Below are positions 1 through 8,055 of a DNA stretch of 64,000 nucleotides, one piece after another. Origin of the DNA: Mucilaginibacter conchicola (GTDB lineage: Bacteria > Bacteroidota > Bacteroidia > Sphingobacteriales > Sphingobacteriaceae); assembly GCF_003432115.1 (NCBI RefSeq), contig NZ_QWDC01000004.1, positions 62,765 through 126,764 on the forward strand, read 5' to 3'. Positions within the stretch are counted from its first letter, which is position 1. Each line of letters starts with the position of its first letter. The notes under the pieces are model-generated. The model had not been told where the DNA came from and ran no database searches. It saw only the letters and a program-made list of their open reading frames with translations. Both the position numbers and the translations under genes were made by a program.

Positions 1-26
1 CCGGAACTATCTTCCGGGGCTTTTTG
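1..26 (+). terminator. Rho-independent terminator, left part cut by window edge
   Basis: CCGGAA (1-6) pairs with TTCCGG (12-17), followed by GGGGC and a T5 run. The right arm continues as GGGGCT, so the full stem probably began left of the window. It would stop transcription entering from the left and is also close behind the hydrolase gene on the other strand. Confidence 0.6.
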
Positions 27-71
27 TTATACACAATATCTTCTGGTTCTCTGTAATAGTGAGCGTTCCGT

Positions 72-860
72 TTAGGAAAAACAATAGGTAGCAAATTCGC
101 GAATCAGTCCGGCCAGTGCTTCGGGTTGGTCTAATTCTATGCAATGTCCTGCGTTATCGATCTTGAAGATATTGTTTCTCCATAGTTTCAGATCAGTTTT
201 CTTAAGATAGTCGGATTGCACCAAGGCTTCCTGTGCTCCGTAAACTACCGCGACCGGAATGTTGGCGGACATTAGATTCTTTATACGGTCGAATTCGGGA
301 GGTTTAACTGATGACTTCGAAAGACAAGCACGTACTTCAGAATCAGTTTGTTTGAATACTTCTTTATAATGTTGTTTGATCTCCGGACCCGCGCAAAAGA
401 TCAGCCGATCTATGAATTGGTCAATCTCTTCATCAGAGGGTACTGCCTTAAATCCGGAAACTCCGGTGGGATTTGGCTGCATCATATCTTTTACTGATAT
501 GTTTTTTGTTGAAAGCATAGCCGCTGAAAGAAATACTCCACTGCAAGCTTTTGGGAACGGATCAAGTGCGCTGATAATGCTTGTGCCTAAAGATGTACCT
601 ACCAGAATGTATTTTCTGTCCCGGTATACTTCTAAAAAATTACTGATCGTACTGGCAAAACCTGATATCGTGTAGTCTATTTGTGGCCGCTTACTTTTAA
701 AAGATAAGCCGTGCCCTGGAAGATCTATTGTTATTTTAGTATAATTACTTAGCGCATCCTGGTAAATCACCTTGTCCCAAGTATGGAGTGATTGCGAGTT
801 GCCATGTATAAAAACAATAGTATGTTCCCCGTCGCCCGTGATTTCTCTATTTAACAGCAT
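72..860 (-). CDS. alpha/beta hydrolase
   Basis: A 262-residue cytoplasmic alpha/beta-hydrolase-fold protein, usual length for the family. The N-terminal strand and oxyanion region read IVFIHGNSQS (about 15-24). The nucleophile elbow GTSLG places the catalytic Ser at residue 90, and the late AGHCIEL (about 236-242) supplies the catalytic His. An acid around 210-215, after the VVYGAQEALV strand, would complete the triad. No signal peptide is visible. The substrate cannot be told from sequence; esters, lactones or peptides are all possible. It sits at the left of the island, transcribed toward the window edge, about 135 bases from the integrase remnant, so it may be island cargo rather than a core gene. 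Confidence 0.85.
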   Translation of the reverse strand: MLLNREITGDGEHTIVFIHGNSQSLHTWDKVIYQDALSNYTKITIDLPGHGLSFKSKRPQIDYTISGFASTISNFLEVYRDRKYILVGTSLGTSIISALDPFPKACSGVFLSAAMLSTKNISVKDMMQPNPTGVSGFKAVPSDEEIDQFIDRLIFCAGPEIKQHYKEVFKQTDSEVRACLSKSSVKPPEFDRIKNLMSANIPVAVVYGAQEALVQSDYLKKTDLKLWRNNIFKIDNAGHCIELDQPEALAGLIREFATYCFS

Positions 861-995
861 GATATTTTGATATTAGCTGCATATAAAATTATGAATCTTA
901 GAAGTCAAGGTAAATCCCCAAATGTGGGGGTACGCATATGTGGTGTAAGATTTAAGGACTTTCAGTACGTTCTAACAATTTGTTAATTTATCATA

Positions 996-1432
996 TTAAC
1001 CCAACGCTTCTTCAATACTACTCGCTATTTCAAAATCATCATATTCCTCCAGATAAATTCTCGTCGTTTCTTCGGTCCCGTGTCCCATGGCTTCCTGAAT
1101 TATAGCGATATCAACTTTCTTATGTTTATGGTTTGTCGCAAATGAATGACGGGCTACATAGCCAGTGATATGGCGGCTGATATCCTGAGCGTCTTTGATG
1201 ATACTTACGTCTTCGTTAAGATCTTTCAAGGCACTGTCAATTCTTGCGTCAAATTTTGCGGCAGAATTATGCTCTTTCTTCAAATATGAGAATAAATAGC
1301 CTGCATCACTCTGTAATGGGTAGGATCTGAACATATCTGCGATAGCGTGCGCTTTAGAGCATCTTAAAGTCATATAGCCTTCCGTTTTTTGTACGCAGGT
1401 ATTTTAAAGGTTTCCGTTAAATATTAATAATT
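996..1432 (-). pseudogene. Tyrosine integrase remnant (C-terminal part)
   Basis: The open part (996-1373, 125 codons) matches the last third of the intact integrase at 10116-11357. It keeps the VARHSFAT box, the MGHGTEE box and the RIYLEEYDD tyrosine region, and ends in the same SSIEEAL tail. Similarity continues upstream to about 1432 in other frames: codons resembling KNGRLYDFK occur just before the apparent ATG, one base out of frame. The N-terminal arm-binding and core-binding domains are missing. It is therefore a decayed second integrase, diverged from the intact one, and not a small functional gene. It may mark an older element that the present one replaced or joined. Confidence 0.75.
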
Positions 1433-1438
1433 TAGGCC

Positions 1439-3397
1439 ATGGACCAACCTAAACGCCCTCAAAGCCATATCATTTCAACCCGATCAGCTAAATACCTGGA
1501 AAATAATATTCCTGATGAATGGCATTTTAATGTTCCGGCCAATGATTATGGAATTGATTACCAGGTTGAAATTTCAAAAAACGGACAAGTCACTGGATTG
1601 AATTTCTCCTTACAGTTAAAGAGCACCGAGGAAACAGGCAAAGGTAATTTTGCAAAAGTGACCTTAAAACACACCACGCTAAATTATTACCAGGTCAGGT
1701 TAGAACCTATAATGCTGATAATCTATGACGCTGAACATAATGAAGCCTACTGGTCATGGCTATCTGACCACCGCATAGACCTGACCTCTGATAAAAAAAA
1801 CTATTCCTTAAGGATCTCAAAGGAAAATAAACTAAGCGAAATAGACTGGAATGGAATAGCGAGCCACGTCCAAAAGCTTTTTAACGCAAAGTCATTTATA
1901 AGCGATTTTGATATCCTACAAATTGAAAATAACCTGGAATTAGGGGCATGGAAAGTTTATTATCAGGAAGATTACGAACAGGCGGTTTATCTATTCAGAA
2001 GACTGATCCGTGAAGGCAGCGTATCTTACAATATTCATCAGGCGTTGGCCTGGAGCTTATACCAGACCTATCAATACAATGATGCACTTTCAACGATTAA
2101 TCTGGTTATAGAATCTTCTGAAACGCCAAATAGTCTAAAGATCAAAGCTTGCATCTTGACTGAATTTGGCTTTGCTACCCAGGACAAAGGCAAACTGATT
2201 CAGGCCCGGAATATTTTTAAGGAATTCCTCACAGGTGAAGATAGTGCAGTAATGCTTTACAATTATGCTAACGCGTTAAATTCACTTGGTGAGTTCAGGG
2301 AAGCTATCGTACAATACAGGCTAAGTATTAAAAAAGATCCTAATGAGGCGCGTTGTTGGAAAAATTTGGGTACAACGTATTACAACCTGGGTGAACATGA
2401 TAAAGAAATGGCTTGTTATGATAAGGCTCTCGCTTTAAACCCGGAACTTCCTCAGGCGCTTTTCAGTAAAGGCATAACGCTTGCTCAACATTTTGCAAAA
2501 CATGATGAGGCACTGGTTCTTTTCCACAAGGTTTTGAGTGAAAAGAATAATTTGGCACAGGAATATGTGAACGGACTTTTTTGGGTTGCATATTGTTATG
2601 AGCAGATTGGTGATATTGACAAGGCATTATTCTGGGTTGATAAAGGGCTGTCTTTTAATGGTTCAAGTATTTATTTTCTTAACTTCAAATCTAATCTCCT
2701 GGGCAGGGAGTGGCGGAACACTGCTAAGCTTAAAGAGATTGCCATTTCATTTTTCAAATACCGTGTAGAACTTGACAATGACCCTAAGAGCTGGCACCAG
2801 TTGGCAATCATTCATAACTGGGATCTGTCACAAATCCTTAGCAACGTTTCGGCTAAATTTGGTCTTTATAAAGATCTAAATTACAATGTCTTGGCGCAGT
2901 TGGGATTTACTAAGGAAGATTTGCAAAATACATTATCCTTTATGGAATATTATAAGCCATTTCGGGATAAGTATCCCACTTCCAGGTACATTAGTAATAT
3001 TATATCACCTTATTTTTCGATTACTGCAGAGTTTTTTAATTTGTTGGAATTAGCATTTGCGGTTGCTTTTAATCAGGCTTTAATTTCTTATCGCACGGAT
3101 AATAATGAAATAAACATTGTCAATAGCCTTACCGGAACGATGCTACGGTTTATGCCTGTTTTGATCAAGTACTATTTACCTGAAGAAAAGATAACTGATG
3201 CAGATACCAACGAGGTTATTCTGAGTTGCTTCCCGGGATATACGGATATGATTTATAGAGAAATTGGGGTGCAAAGCGGTCACATTACTGTAAACCTGAA
3301 CTTAAGGAAGATCGATCCAGTTGAATATATTTCGGAGGAATATCAGGATCAATTGGGAGAAGCGATTTACAATAATTTTATAAAATATTTGAATTGA
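1439..3397 (+). CDS. DUF4365 nuclease-like domain protein with TPR repeats
   Basis: A 652-residue protein. The first ~150 residues resemble DUF4365, a PD-(D/E)XK-like domain: NDYGIDYQVEI (about 36-46) followed by FSLQLKST (about 56-63) fits the D...QxK core of that fold. The middle (about 165-420) is a series of TPR-type helical repeats, for example EARCWKNLGTTYYNLGEHDK. The remaining ~230 residues are alpha-helical and unrecognised. No signal peptide or membrane segment is seen. DUF4365 proteins are frequent on mobile islands and next to defence genes, so a nucleic-acid-cleaving effector with a TPR sensor or scaffold is a reasonable inference, not shown. It starts right after the integrase remnant, alone in its transcription unit, with a terminator behind it. 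Confidence 0.75.
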   Translation: MDQPKRPQSHIISTRSAKYLENNIPDEWHFNVPANDYGIDYQVEISKNGQVTGLNFSLQLKSTEETGKGNFAKVTLKHTTLNYYQVRLEPIMLIIYDAEHNEAYWSWLSDHRIDLTSDKKNYSLRISKENKLSEIDWNGIASHVQKLFNAKSFISDFDILQIENNLELGAWKVYYQEDYEQAVYLFRRLIREGSVSYNIHQALAWSLYQTYQYNDALSTINLVIESSETPNSLKIKACILTEFGFATQDKGKLIQARNIFKEFLTGEDSAVMLYNYANALNSLGEFREAIVQYRLSIKKDPNEARCWKNLGTTYYNLGEHDKEMACYDKALALNPELPQALFSKGITLAQHFAKHDEALVLFHKVLSEKNNLAQEYVNGLFWVAYCYEQIGDIDKALFWVDKGLSFNGSSIYFLNFKSNLLGREWRNTAKLKEIAISFFKYRVELDNDPKSWHQLAIIHNWDLSQILSNVSAKFGLYKDLNYNVLAQLGFTKEDLQNTLSFMEYYKPFRDKYPTSRYISNIISPYFSITAEFFNLLELAFAVAFNQALISYRTDNNEINIVNSLTGTMLRFMPVLIKYYLPEEKITDADTNEVILSCFPGYTDMIYREIGVQSGHITVNLNLRKIDPVEYISEEYQDQLGEAIYNNFIKYLN

Positions 3398-3422
3398 TAA
3401 AGCAACAGAAATTCAGATTATG

Positions 3423-3447
3423 AAAAGCCGTTATCAAGCGGCTTTTT
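3423..3447 (+). terminator. Terminator after the DUF4365-TPR gene
   Basis: AAAAGCCG (3423-3430) pairs with CGGCTTTT (3439-3446) around an 8-base loop, followed by T and C. The rest of the gap to 3664 is A+T-rich with no further structure that I can see. Confidence 0.65.
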
Positions 3448-3663
3448 CTATTCTCTATATATTGGCGAGTCGAACATATTCCCTTTGCTCATCGTCATTT
3501 TTAGGTATTCAATTAATGAGGTTGATTTCCTAAACTTCCTTAAACATTACAATAATTTTAGCATTTAAGGATACTAAAATAAATTCCTGCTTTAATTCAA
3601 ATCCCATTCTCTGCCGATAATTTGACTACCTAATTATTAGATTTAATGTACTAAATTTATATT

Positions 3664-4878
3664 ATGAAGAAGCCTAAGCCTCTAAGTATCTCCCCTGTTA
3701 CCCGTGAGAAGGAGCTCTATAAAGCCTTTTTAGAGCGCTTCAAATTAGCTTGCGAACGCATGGCCGGTAAAGGATTCTTTGAGCAATTACCGCCCGAACA
3801 TTTTCCGCATTTATTCGAACAGCGGATACCGCCTTTAAAGCTCGAATTTGTATCAGGCGAATTTACGACAAAGCAGGAGACCGAAATGCACACTTTTTTC
3901 CGGTTGAAAATGGCCGGGCTGTCCTACAAAACGTTAACTGGAGAGTTTGTACAAGCATCTGACTATTTCCGTGAGGGTATATTACTGATTTCATATCTAA
4001 AAACATTATTTAAAATACGGCCAGATCTGCAGGTACTTCCTGTTATAATTGGTGGATATCAATTGGGCTCAGAATGGTCTGTTAATGCAACCAACGCGAT
4101 TCTGCATTTTATGAATACCTTGTGCATTGTATTAAGCGATCAACTGAGCAGGGGCATTACTATCGATTATTCCACCACAACCTTGCTGGGTGCAAATGTT
4201 GCTGATAACAAAATCAAAGTGCGCTACGAACGTGTCCTGCCAAAAAGGGTGAAACTAGACGGGCATTTTCGTGATGTATTTCCCTTACAATGGACGGGCA
4301 TTAAAGGAAAGCTTGAACCTGTAATGATACGACCAAATAATATCGGATATCCAGCCGAATGTAACCAACCCGCCCTTGTTTGTATGCAGCAACATGCGTT
4401 AACCCGTCTGACAGAACGGTTGTCGTTAGCTCCCGGTATGCTGCTATATATGCTTGATGTTTATTTTCGCAACCGACCCACCGGCATTTATTTTAACGAC
4501 GCTCATCTCCTTGTGTTTAATGCCGGTGGCAAAAAACTCGGTTACCTGGTCACAGACCTTTTGAATGACATGCTGGTCATCCGCACCTTTCTTTTTCTGA
4601 CCAACGACGGAACGCCTGAAGGTCGCAAAATAGCTGAACTCACACGGTTGCAACGACCGGATAAAAAACATCTCAGCATTGATACCTTGGAAGGTATAAA
4701 CAGCTTAAGGTTATCTGAGGATGTCCAGTTGTCTGCTCTTTTCACAGAAGCAGGTTGTGAAGACTTGTTAGACCTCACTGTTTTTGAGAATTTTGCTGAA
4801 CTGCATGCCACAGGCATAAATTCGGAAACCATGCTTCGCTATTTGCACAATAGTCCGTTCATGCGCCGTCGTTCCTGA
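3664..4878 (+). CDS. Hypothetical island protein, 404 aa
   Basis: I do not recognise this 404-residue soluble protein. It starts at ATG 3664 and has no signal peptide. The N-terminal half is helical (for example FREGILLISYLKTLFK). The C-terminal half contains QQHALTRLTERL (about 241-252) followed by strand-like YLVTDLLNDMLVIRTFLFLT. A conserved H-A-x-x-R-x-x-E-R pattern of this kind occurs in small RNase-like toxin folds (DUF4258/BrnT type), so a C-terminal RNase-like domain is possible but weakly supported. It lies between the DUF4365-TPR gene and the HEPN/protease cluster, in the same direction, with about 100 bases to the next gene. It may be transcribed with either or alone. Confidence 0.6.
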   Translation: MKKPKPLSISPVTREKELYKAFLERFKLACERMAGKGFFEQLPPEHFPHLFEQRIPPLKLEFVSGEFTTKQETEMHTFFRLKMAGLSYKTLTGEFVQASDYFREGILLISYLKTLFKIRPDLQVLPVIIGGYQLGSEWSVNATNAILHFMNTLCIVLSDQLSRGITIDYSTTTLLGANVADNKIKVRYERVLPKRVKLDGHFRDVFPLQWTGIKGKLEPVMIRPNNIGYPAECNQPALVCMQQHALTRLTERLSLAPGMLLYMLDVYFRNRPTGIYFNDAHLLVFNAGGKKLGYLVTDLLNDMLVIRTFLFLTNDGTPEGRKIAELTRLQRPDKKHLSIDTLEGINSLRLSEDVQLSALFTEAGCEDLLDLTVFENFAELHATGINSETMLRYLHNSPFMRRRS

Positions 4879-4981
4879 TTGTATTAATAATGGAATTGTG
4901 ATAATATTTTTAATATCCTGAAAGTGCGCAAATACACTGCGCAGACAAGCCGGAGTTTTGTAAGAAATAAAAAATATAACT

Positions 4982-5770
4982 ATGCATGTAAACAGTAAGG
5001 AATACCAGGAACATTCAATATTTGAGCAGCTTGAAAAATATTCCAGCTTTTACGACTCATTTTCTATCTCAATCATGAGTTTCATGACGTTGGGGACAAA
5101 AGCTGTATTGAATATTGATACAAGGGTTTATGCGTCCATGGCCGGCTCTTTAGATTCAATCAGACTTCTTCTTCAACTCGGTCGTATCAATGACGCCTTT
5201 GCCTTACAGCGGAAATTCTACGATTCATTATTGATGAATGTGTACGTGAACCTTTATCTCGATGACCATCACAGCTTAAAAAATTTCATTGTTGAGAAAA
5301 TACAAAACTGGTTACAGGGAACCGAGCAGTTACCTGACAGCAGAACAATGATAAATTATATTAAGAACTCGCCCCGGACATCAGAATTATATTTGATGCT
5401 GCATAAGGATAAACGGTACATTCATATTCGCGACCGGGCTAATGACAATACCCATTATAATTTCTTCCGTAACGTCATGCTGAATGATAATAAAGTTTAT
5501 AATGAAAAAAGAATAGAATATTTAAACGCTATGCAATCTGATATTAACCAGCTTGTACTGATGCATCTTTCATACATTTTCTTATTGAACCCGCATTATA
5601 TGGTTTCGTCCGAACAAATGGATTGTTTTGATTTAGGCCTGGAACCACCTGAAAATGCCCAATATTTGGTTGCAAATTTTATCCAGCAAATATTTGATGA
5701 ACTGGTTAAAAAATACAGGCCTGATATTGCTGAATATATTAAAAAAAATAGTTGCATGTTATTAGATTGA
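4982..5770 (+). CDS. HEPN-like helical protein, first gene of three-gene cluster
   Basis: A 262-residue, nearly all-helical protein without signal peptide. An early segment (SMAGSLDSIRLLLQLGRIND, about 52-71) and a later one containing R152-ANDNT-H158 fit the HEPN pattern Rx4-6H, which forms the RNase active site in HEPN toxins. It resembles the large DUF5677/AbiV-like group of helical HEPN proteins in outline, but I cannot assign a named family. The next ORF begins within or just after its end and a third follows with a 4-base overlap, so the three are very likely one operon. Its partner also carries an RxnH motif, suggesting either two RNase subunits or a toxin with an inactive homologue. 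Confidence 0.6.
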   Translation: MHVNSKEYQEHSIFEQLEKYSSFYDSFSISIMSFMTLGTKAVLNIDTRVYASMAGSLDSIRLLLQLGRINDAFALQRKFYDSLLMNVYVNLYLDDHHSLKNFIVEKIQNWLQGTEQLPDSRTMINYIKNSPRTSELYLMLHKDKRYIHIRDRANDNTHYNFFRNVMLNDNKVYNEKRIEYLNAMQSDINQLVLMHLSYIFLLNPHYMVSSEQMDCFDLGLEPPENAQYLVANFIQQIFDELVKKYRPDIAEYIKKNSCMLLD

Positions 5771-5805
5771 TCACAAGGATAACTGCGAATTTCAAACTGC
5801 TGCAT

Positions 5806-6606
5806 ATGGAAATCTCTATAAAATTCGCCAAGAATAATTTTTTAATGAACCGATTTTCAATTGACCTGATGAAAAACGTTAGCGGGGCTTTAAAGAATCT
5901 GGAAAATGCAAAGGGGTTTAAAATCGGAGAAAAAAACAATCACCATTTGCTAAGTGAAGTAGATAAATACTACTCACGCGTTTTTAAAATCCAAAGTTCG
6001 CTTACAAAAACTGCCGAGCAGTTGAGTCAAATACGTATTTTTTTAAATCGGTATCCATTTAAAAAGTATTATTTTAAGAAGGGTATTTCACAGTTAGAAT
6101 ATATACAGTACCATACGGAGGTGCTTTTTCATAAAGTTCATACAGTACTCGAAATCATGAAACTTCTGATCAATGAGGTATATCAATTGGGTATCGCTCC
6201 GAAAGATTGTTCATGGGTCACATTGGTCAAAAAAATCCCCCTGAAGTCGGGGCCGATGAAAAACCTGGACCATTATTTCAAAACATTTGAAGATTTGATC
6301 GATCGCAGGCATAGTAACACGCATAGGGGCTATTATAAAGATCAGGAGAAAGATGATATCGATATGAAATATGGATTAGCATTTTACAAACTTGAAATGG
6401 AAGGGCATCGGATAGATGAAGAATTGAAAGATAACATGCCAATGCCCTTAATTAATTATATGCTGCGCGAGCATAAAAAGAAACGCGTCGAATTGATCGA
6501 TACCTGCATAACGGAAAACGAAAAGTTGCTTACAGCTTTTCTAGAGAGCCTGTTTGATGAATATCAAAAACAAATTCTCCATTTATCAATCGTAGAGACG
6601 CAATGA
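5806..6606 (+). CDS. HEPN-domain protein (Cthe_2314-like), second gene of cluster
   Basis: The reading frame opens at an ATG at 5752, inside the previous gene. I prefer ATG 5806, giving 266 residues and a 35-base gap. The C-terminal half has the long helices QLEYIQYHTEVLFHKVHTVL and FEDLIDRRHSNTHRG. The latter contains R-HSNT-H (residues 168-173), an exact HEPN Rx4H motif with a polar residue after the Arg. Layout and size resemble the Cthe_2314 HEPN family, known from toxin-antitoxin and defence loci as RNases. The stop overlaps the start of the metalloprotease gene (ATGA), so translation is probably coupled. Whether this or the upstream protein is the active RNase cannot be told. Confidence 0.65.
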   Translation: MEISIKFAKNNFLMNRFSIDLMKNVSGALKNLENAKGFKIGEKNNHHLLSEVDKYYSRVFKIQSSLTKTAEQLSQIRIFLNRYPFKKYYFKKGISQLEYIQYHTEVLFHKVHTVLEIMKLLINEVYQLGIAPKDCSWVTLVKKIPLKSGPMKNLDHYFKTFEDLIDRRHSNTHRGYYKDQEKDDIDMKYGLAFYKLEMEGHRIDEELKDNMPMPLINYMLREHKKKRVELIDTCITENEKLLTAFLESLFDEYQKQILHLSIVETQ

Positions 6607-7922
6607 AAATAAACCAAGCAGAACTCTATACCACTGCAGGTGGGTATTTGCCCTCTTTTTTTAAGATGAGTGTCGAAACAGGAGAATCATTTCTGGATAT
6701 TCAAAAGTTAACTGAAGAAACAGCGAGTGTTTATTTTCATGAGTATATGCACTATATTCAAGATGTTAGCACCTTTCATGGTTTGAGCAATATGATAAGA
6801 ATGGGTGAATACCTCCATTATTGCAAGAAAATCATTAAAGATGGCGATACAGTTTTTGAGGTTCCAATTGTTGTGGAAAGTTTAGATCCAGGTGTTAAGG
6901 TATCTGCGCAAATCGGAAATATTCTAAATGGGTCAAGTCATAATATAGTGGGTCCAGTCGAAATTGAGAAAATTGATTTTCACCAAACCGGTGTAGTATC
7001 CAGCGAGGGTGCGGACATTCCTGAAATAATAATCACTTATAACAATGGCAAACTATACCGCTTTGGAGCCTGGGCCGTTAATGAAAGCATGGCGTACATC
7101 GGTGAAAAGAAATTTTTCCCCGCAAGTCCGCTCGCACCAACGTTGCCCTATCATGCCGCCGAACTGATCACCAGAAAATTATTTCCAGAGTTTGCATTAG
7201 ATAAGCTTAATATTTTTGCACTCTGTGATATTGCATTAATGAGTGCGGAACCAGGTCCGACCTACTATAAACATCTTATAAAACTTAGAGACAGTAATTT
7301 TGAGTGCAAAGATCCGAAAGAGATTTATAAGTTTTTTGAATCTGCGATTTTTGAATACCAAGACTGGAACCTTAACTGCATACAAATGCTGAGTACTCTT
7401 GGACAGATCGCGAGGATATATTTAAAGGGTTATTTTCCATTAGAAGATTACATAGCAAACGTTAATTGGATGGATCACATTATCGATCACGCCGTTGGTT
7501 TGCGTAACCGAAATATATCTTTCCCTTTGGATATTTTACTTCATGGTTCTTTTTACAATAATCCAGAACTTGATCTTACTATGAAAAATATTGGGGGGCC
7601 GCTGCAACTTAATAGCAACGGGCAGGCTTCTTTTATTATTATCGAGAAACTTGCGGACAAAATGATCCAACCGGATTTAAACTGGGTGATTTCAGATATA
7701 TTAAAACAAATTATGGGCTCATCAAATCCATGTGGAATGAAAGCTTTTTGTAAAGCATCCGCAAGCAAGCAAAACATTCCGGATTTCACCAATCCATTAT
7801 GTGATATCAGTCCGTGGTTTAGGGCTTACAACGATCTGGATTGTTCAATGACCAGAGTTTTAAAAATGTGGGAATTAGATAAAAAGATCCCCGTAAATGT
7901 TAATCAATCCTTTTTTTTTTGA
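6603..7922 (+). CDS. HExxH zinc metalloprotease, third gene of cluster
   Basis: A 439-residue protein with a gluzincin-like zinc site. H46-EYM-H50 supplies two His ligands and the catalytic Glu. N160-E161 in AVNESMAYIGE is a plausible third ligand, in the same NExxx context seen in thermolysin-type enzymes. There is no signal peptide, so it would act in the cytoplasm, unlike secreted thermolysins. ATG overlaps the stop of the HEPN gene by 4 bases. It ends at TGA directly after a run of ten T. One base fewer would extend the protein by 23 residues to 7992 (see next entry). Inference: a protease that is activated by infection and cuts or releases a HEPN toxin partner. The family itself I do not recognise. 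Confidence 0.65.
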   Translation: MKINQAELYTTAGGYLPSFFKMSVETGESFLDIQKLTEETASVYFHEYMHYIQDVSTFHGLSNMIRMGEYLHYCKKIIKDGDTVFEVPIVVESLDPGVKVSAQIGNILNGSSHNIVGPVEIEKIDFHQTGVVSSEGADIPEIIITYNNGKLYRFGAWAVNESMAYIGEKKFFPASPLAPTLPYHAAELITRKLFPEFALDKLNIFALCDIALMSAEPGPTYYKHLIKLRDSNFECKDPKEIYKFFESAIFEYQDWNLNCIQMLSTLGQIARIYLKGYFPLEDYIANVNWMDHIIDHAVGLRNRNISFPLDILLHGSFYNNPELDLTMKNIGGPLQLNSNGQASFIIIEKLADKMIQPDLNWVISDILKQIMGSSNPCGMKAFCKASASKQNIPDFTNPLCDISPWFRAYNDLDCSMTRVLKMWELDKKIPVNVNQSFFF

Positions 7923-7992
7923 GACTTATGCAGCCTATGAAAAACTGCATAAAGAGATTATGTCCCGACTTTCGGAGATGAATTTTTTTTAA
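7911..7992 (+). other. Poly-T tract and out-of-frame coding-like extension
   Basis: Ten consecutive T (7911-7920) sit immediately before the TGA stop of the metalloprotease gene. In the adjacent frame the sequence continues for 23 codons (ETYAAYEKLHKEIMSRLSEM then NFF) to a TAA at 7990-7992. The extension looks like a real amphipathic helix. Polymerase slippage, phase variation, a recent frameshift or a sequencing error would all produce this picture. Confidence 0.5.
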
Positions 7993-8055
7993 AATTTGTC
8001 GCATAAAATCTGATTATCATTGTAATTTTTAATATTTCTACATGAGTATGAATAA

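Noticed and set aside
996..1373. Small functional tyrosine recombinase
   Set aside because: It lacks the N-terminal domains, and homology to the intact integrase continues upstream out of frame, so it is a remnant.
4444..4832. Two antisense ORFs opposite the 404-residue gene
   Set aside because: They overlap an ORF with better coding character and have Ser/Arg-rich shadow-type products.
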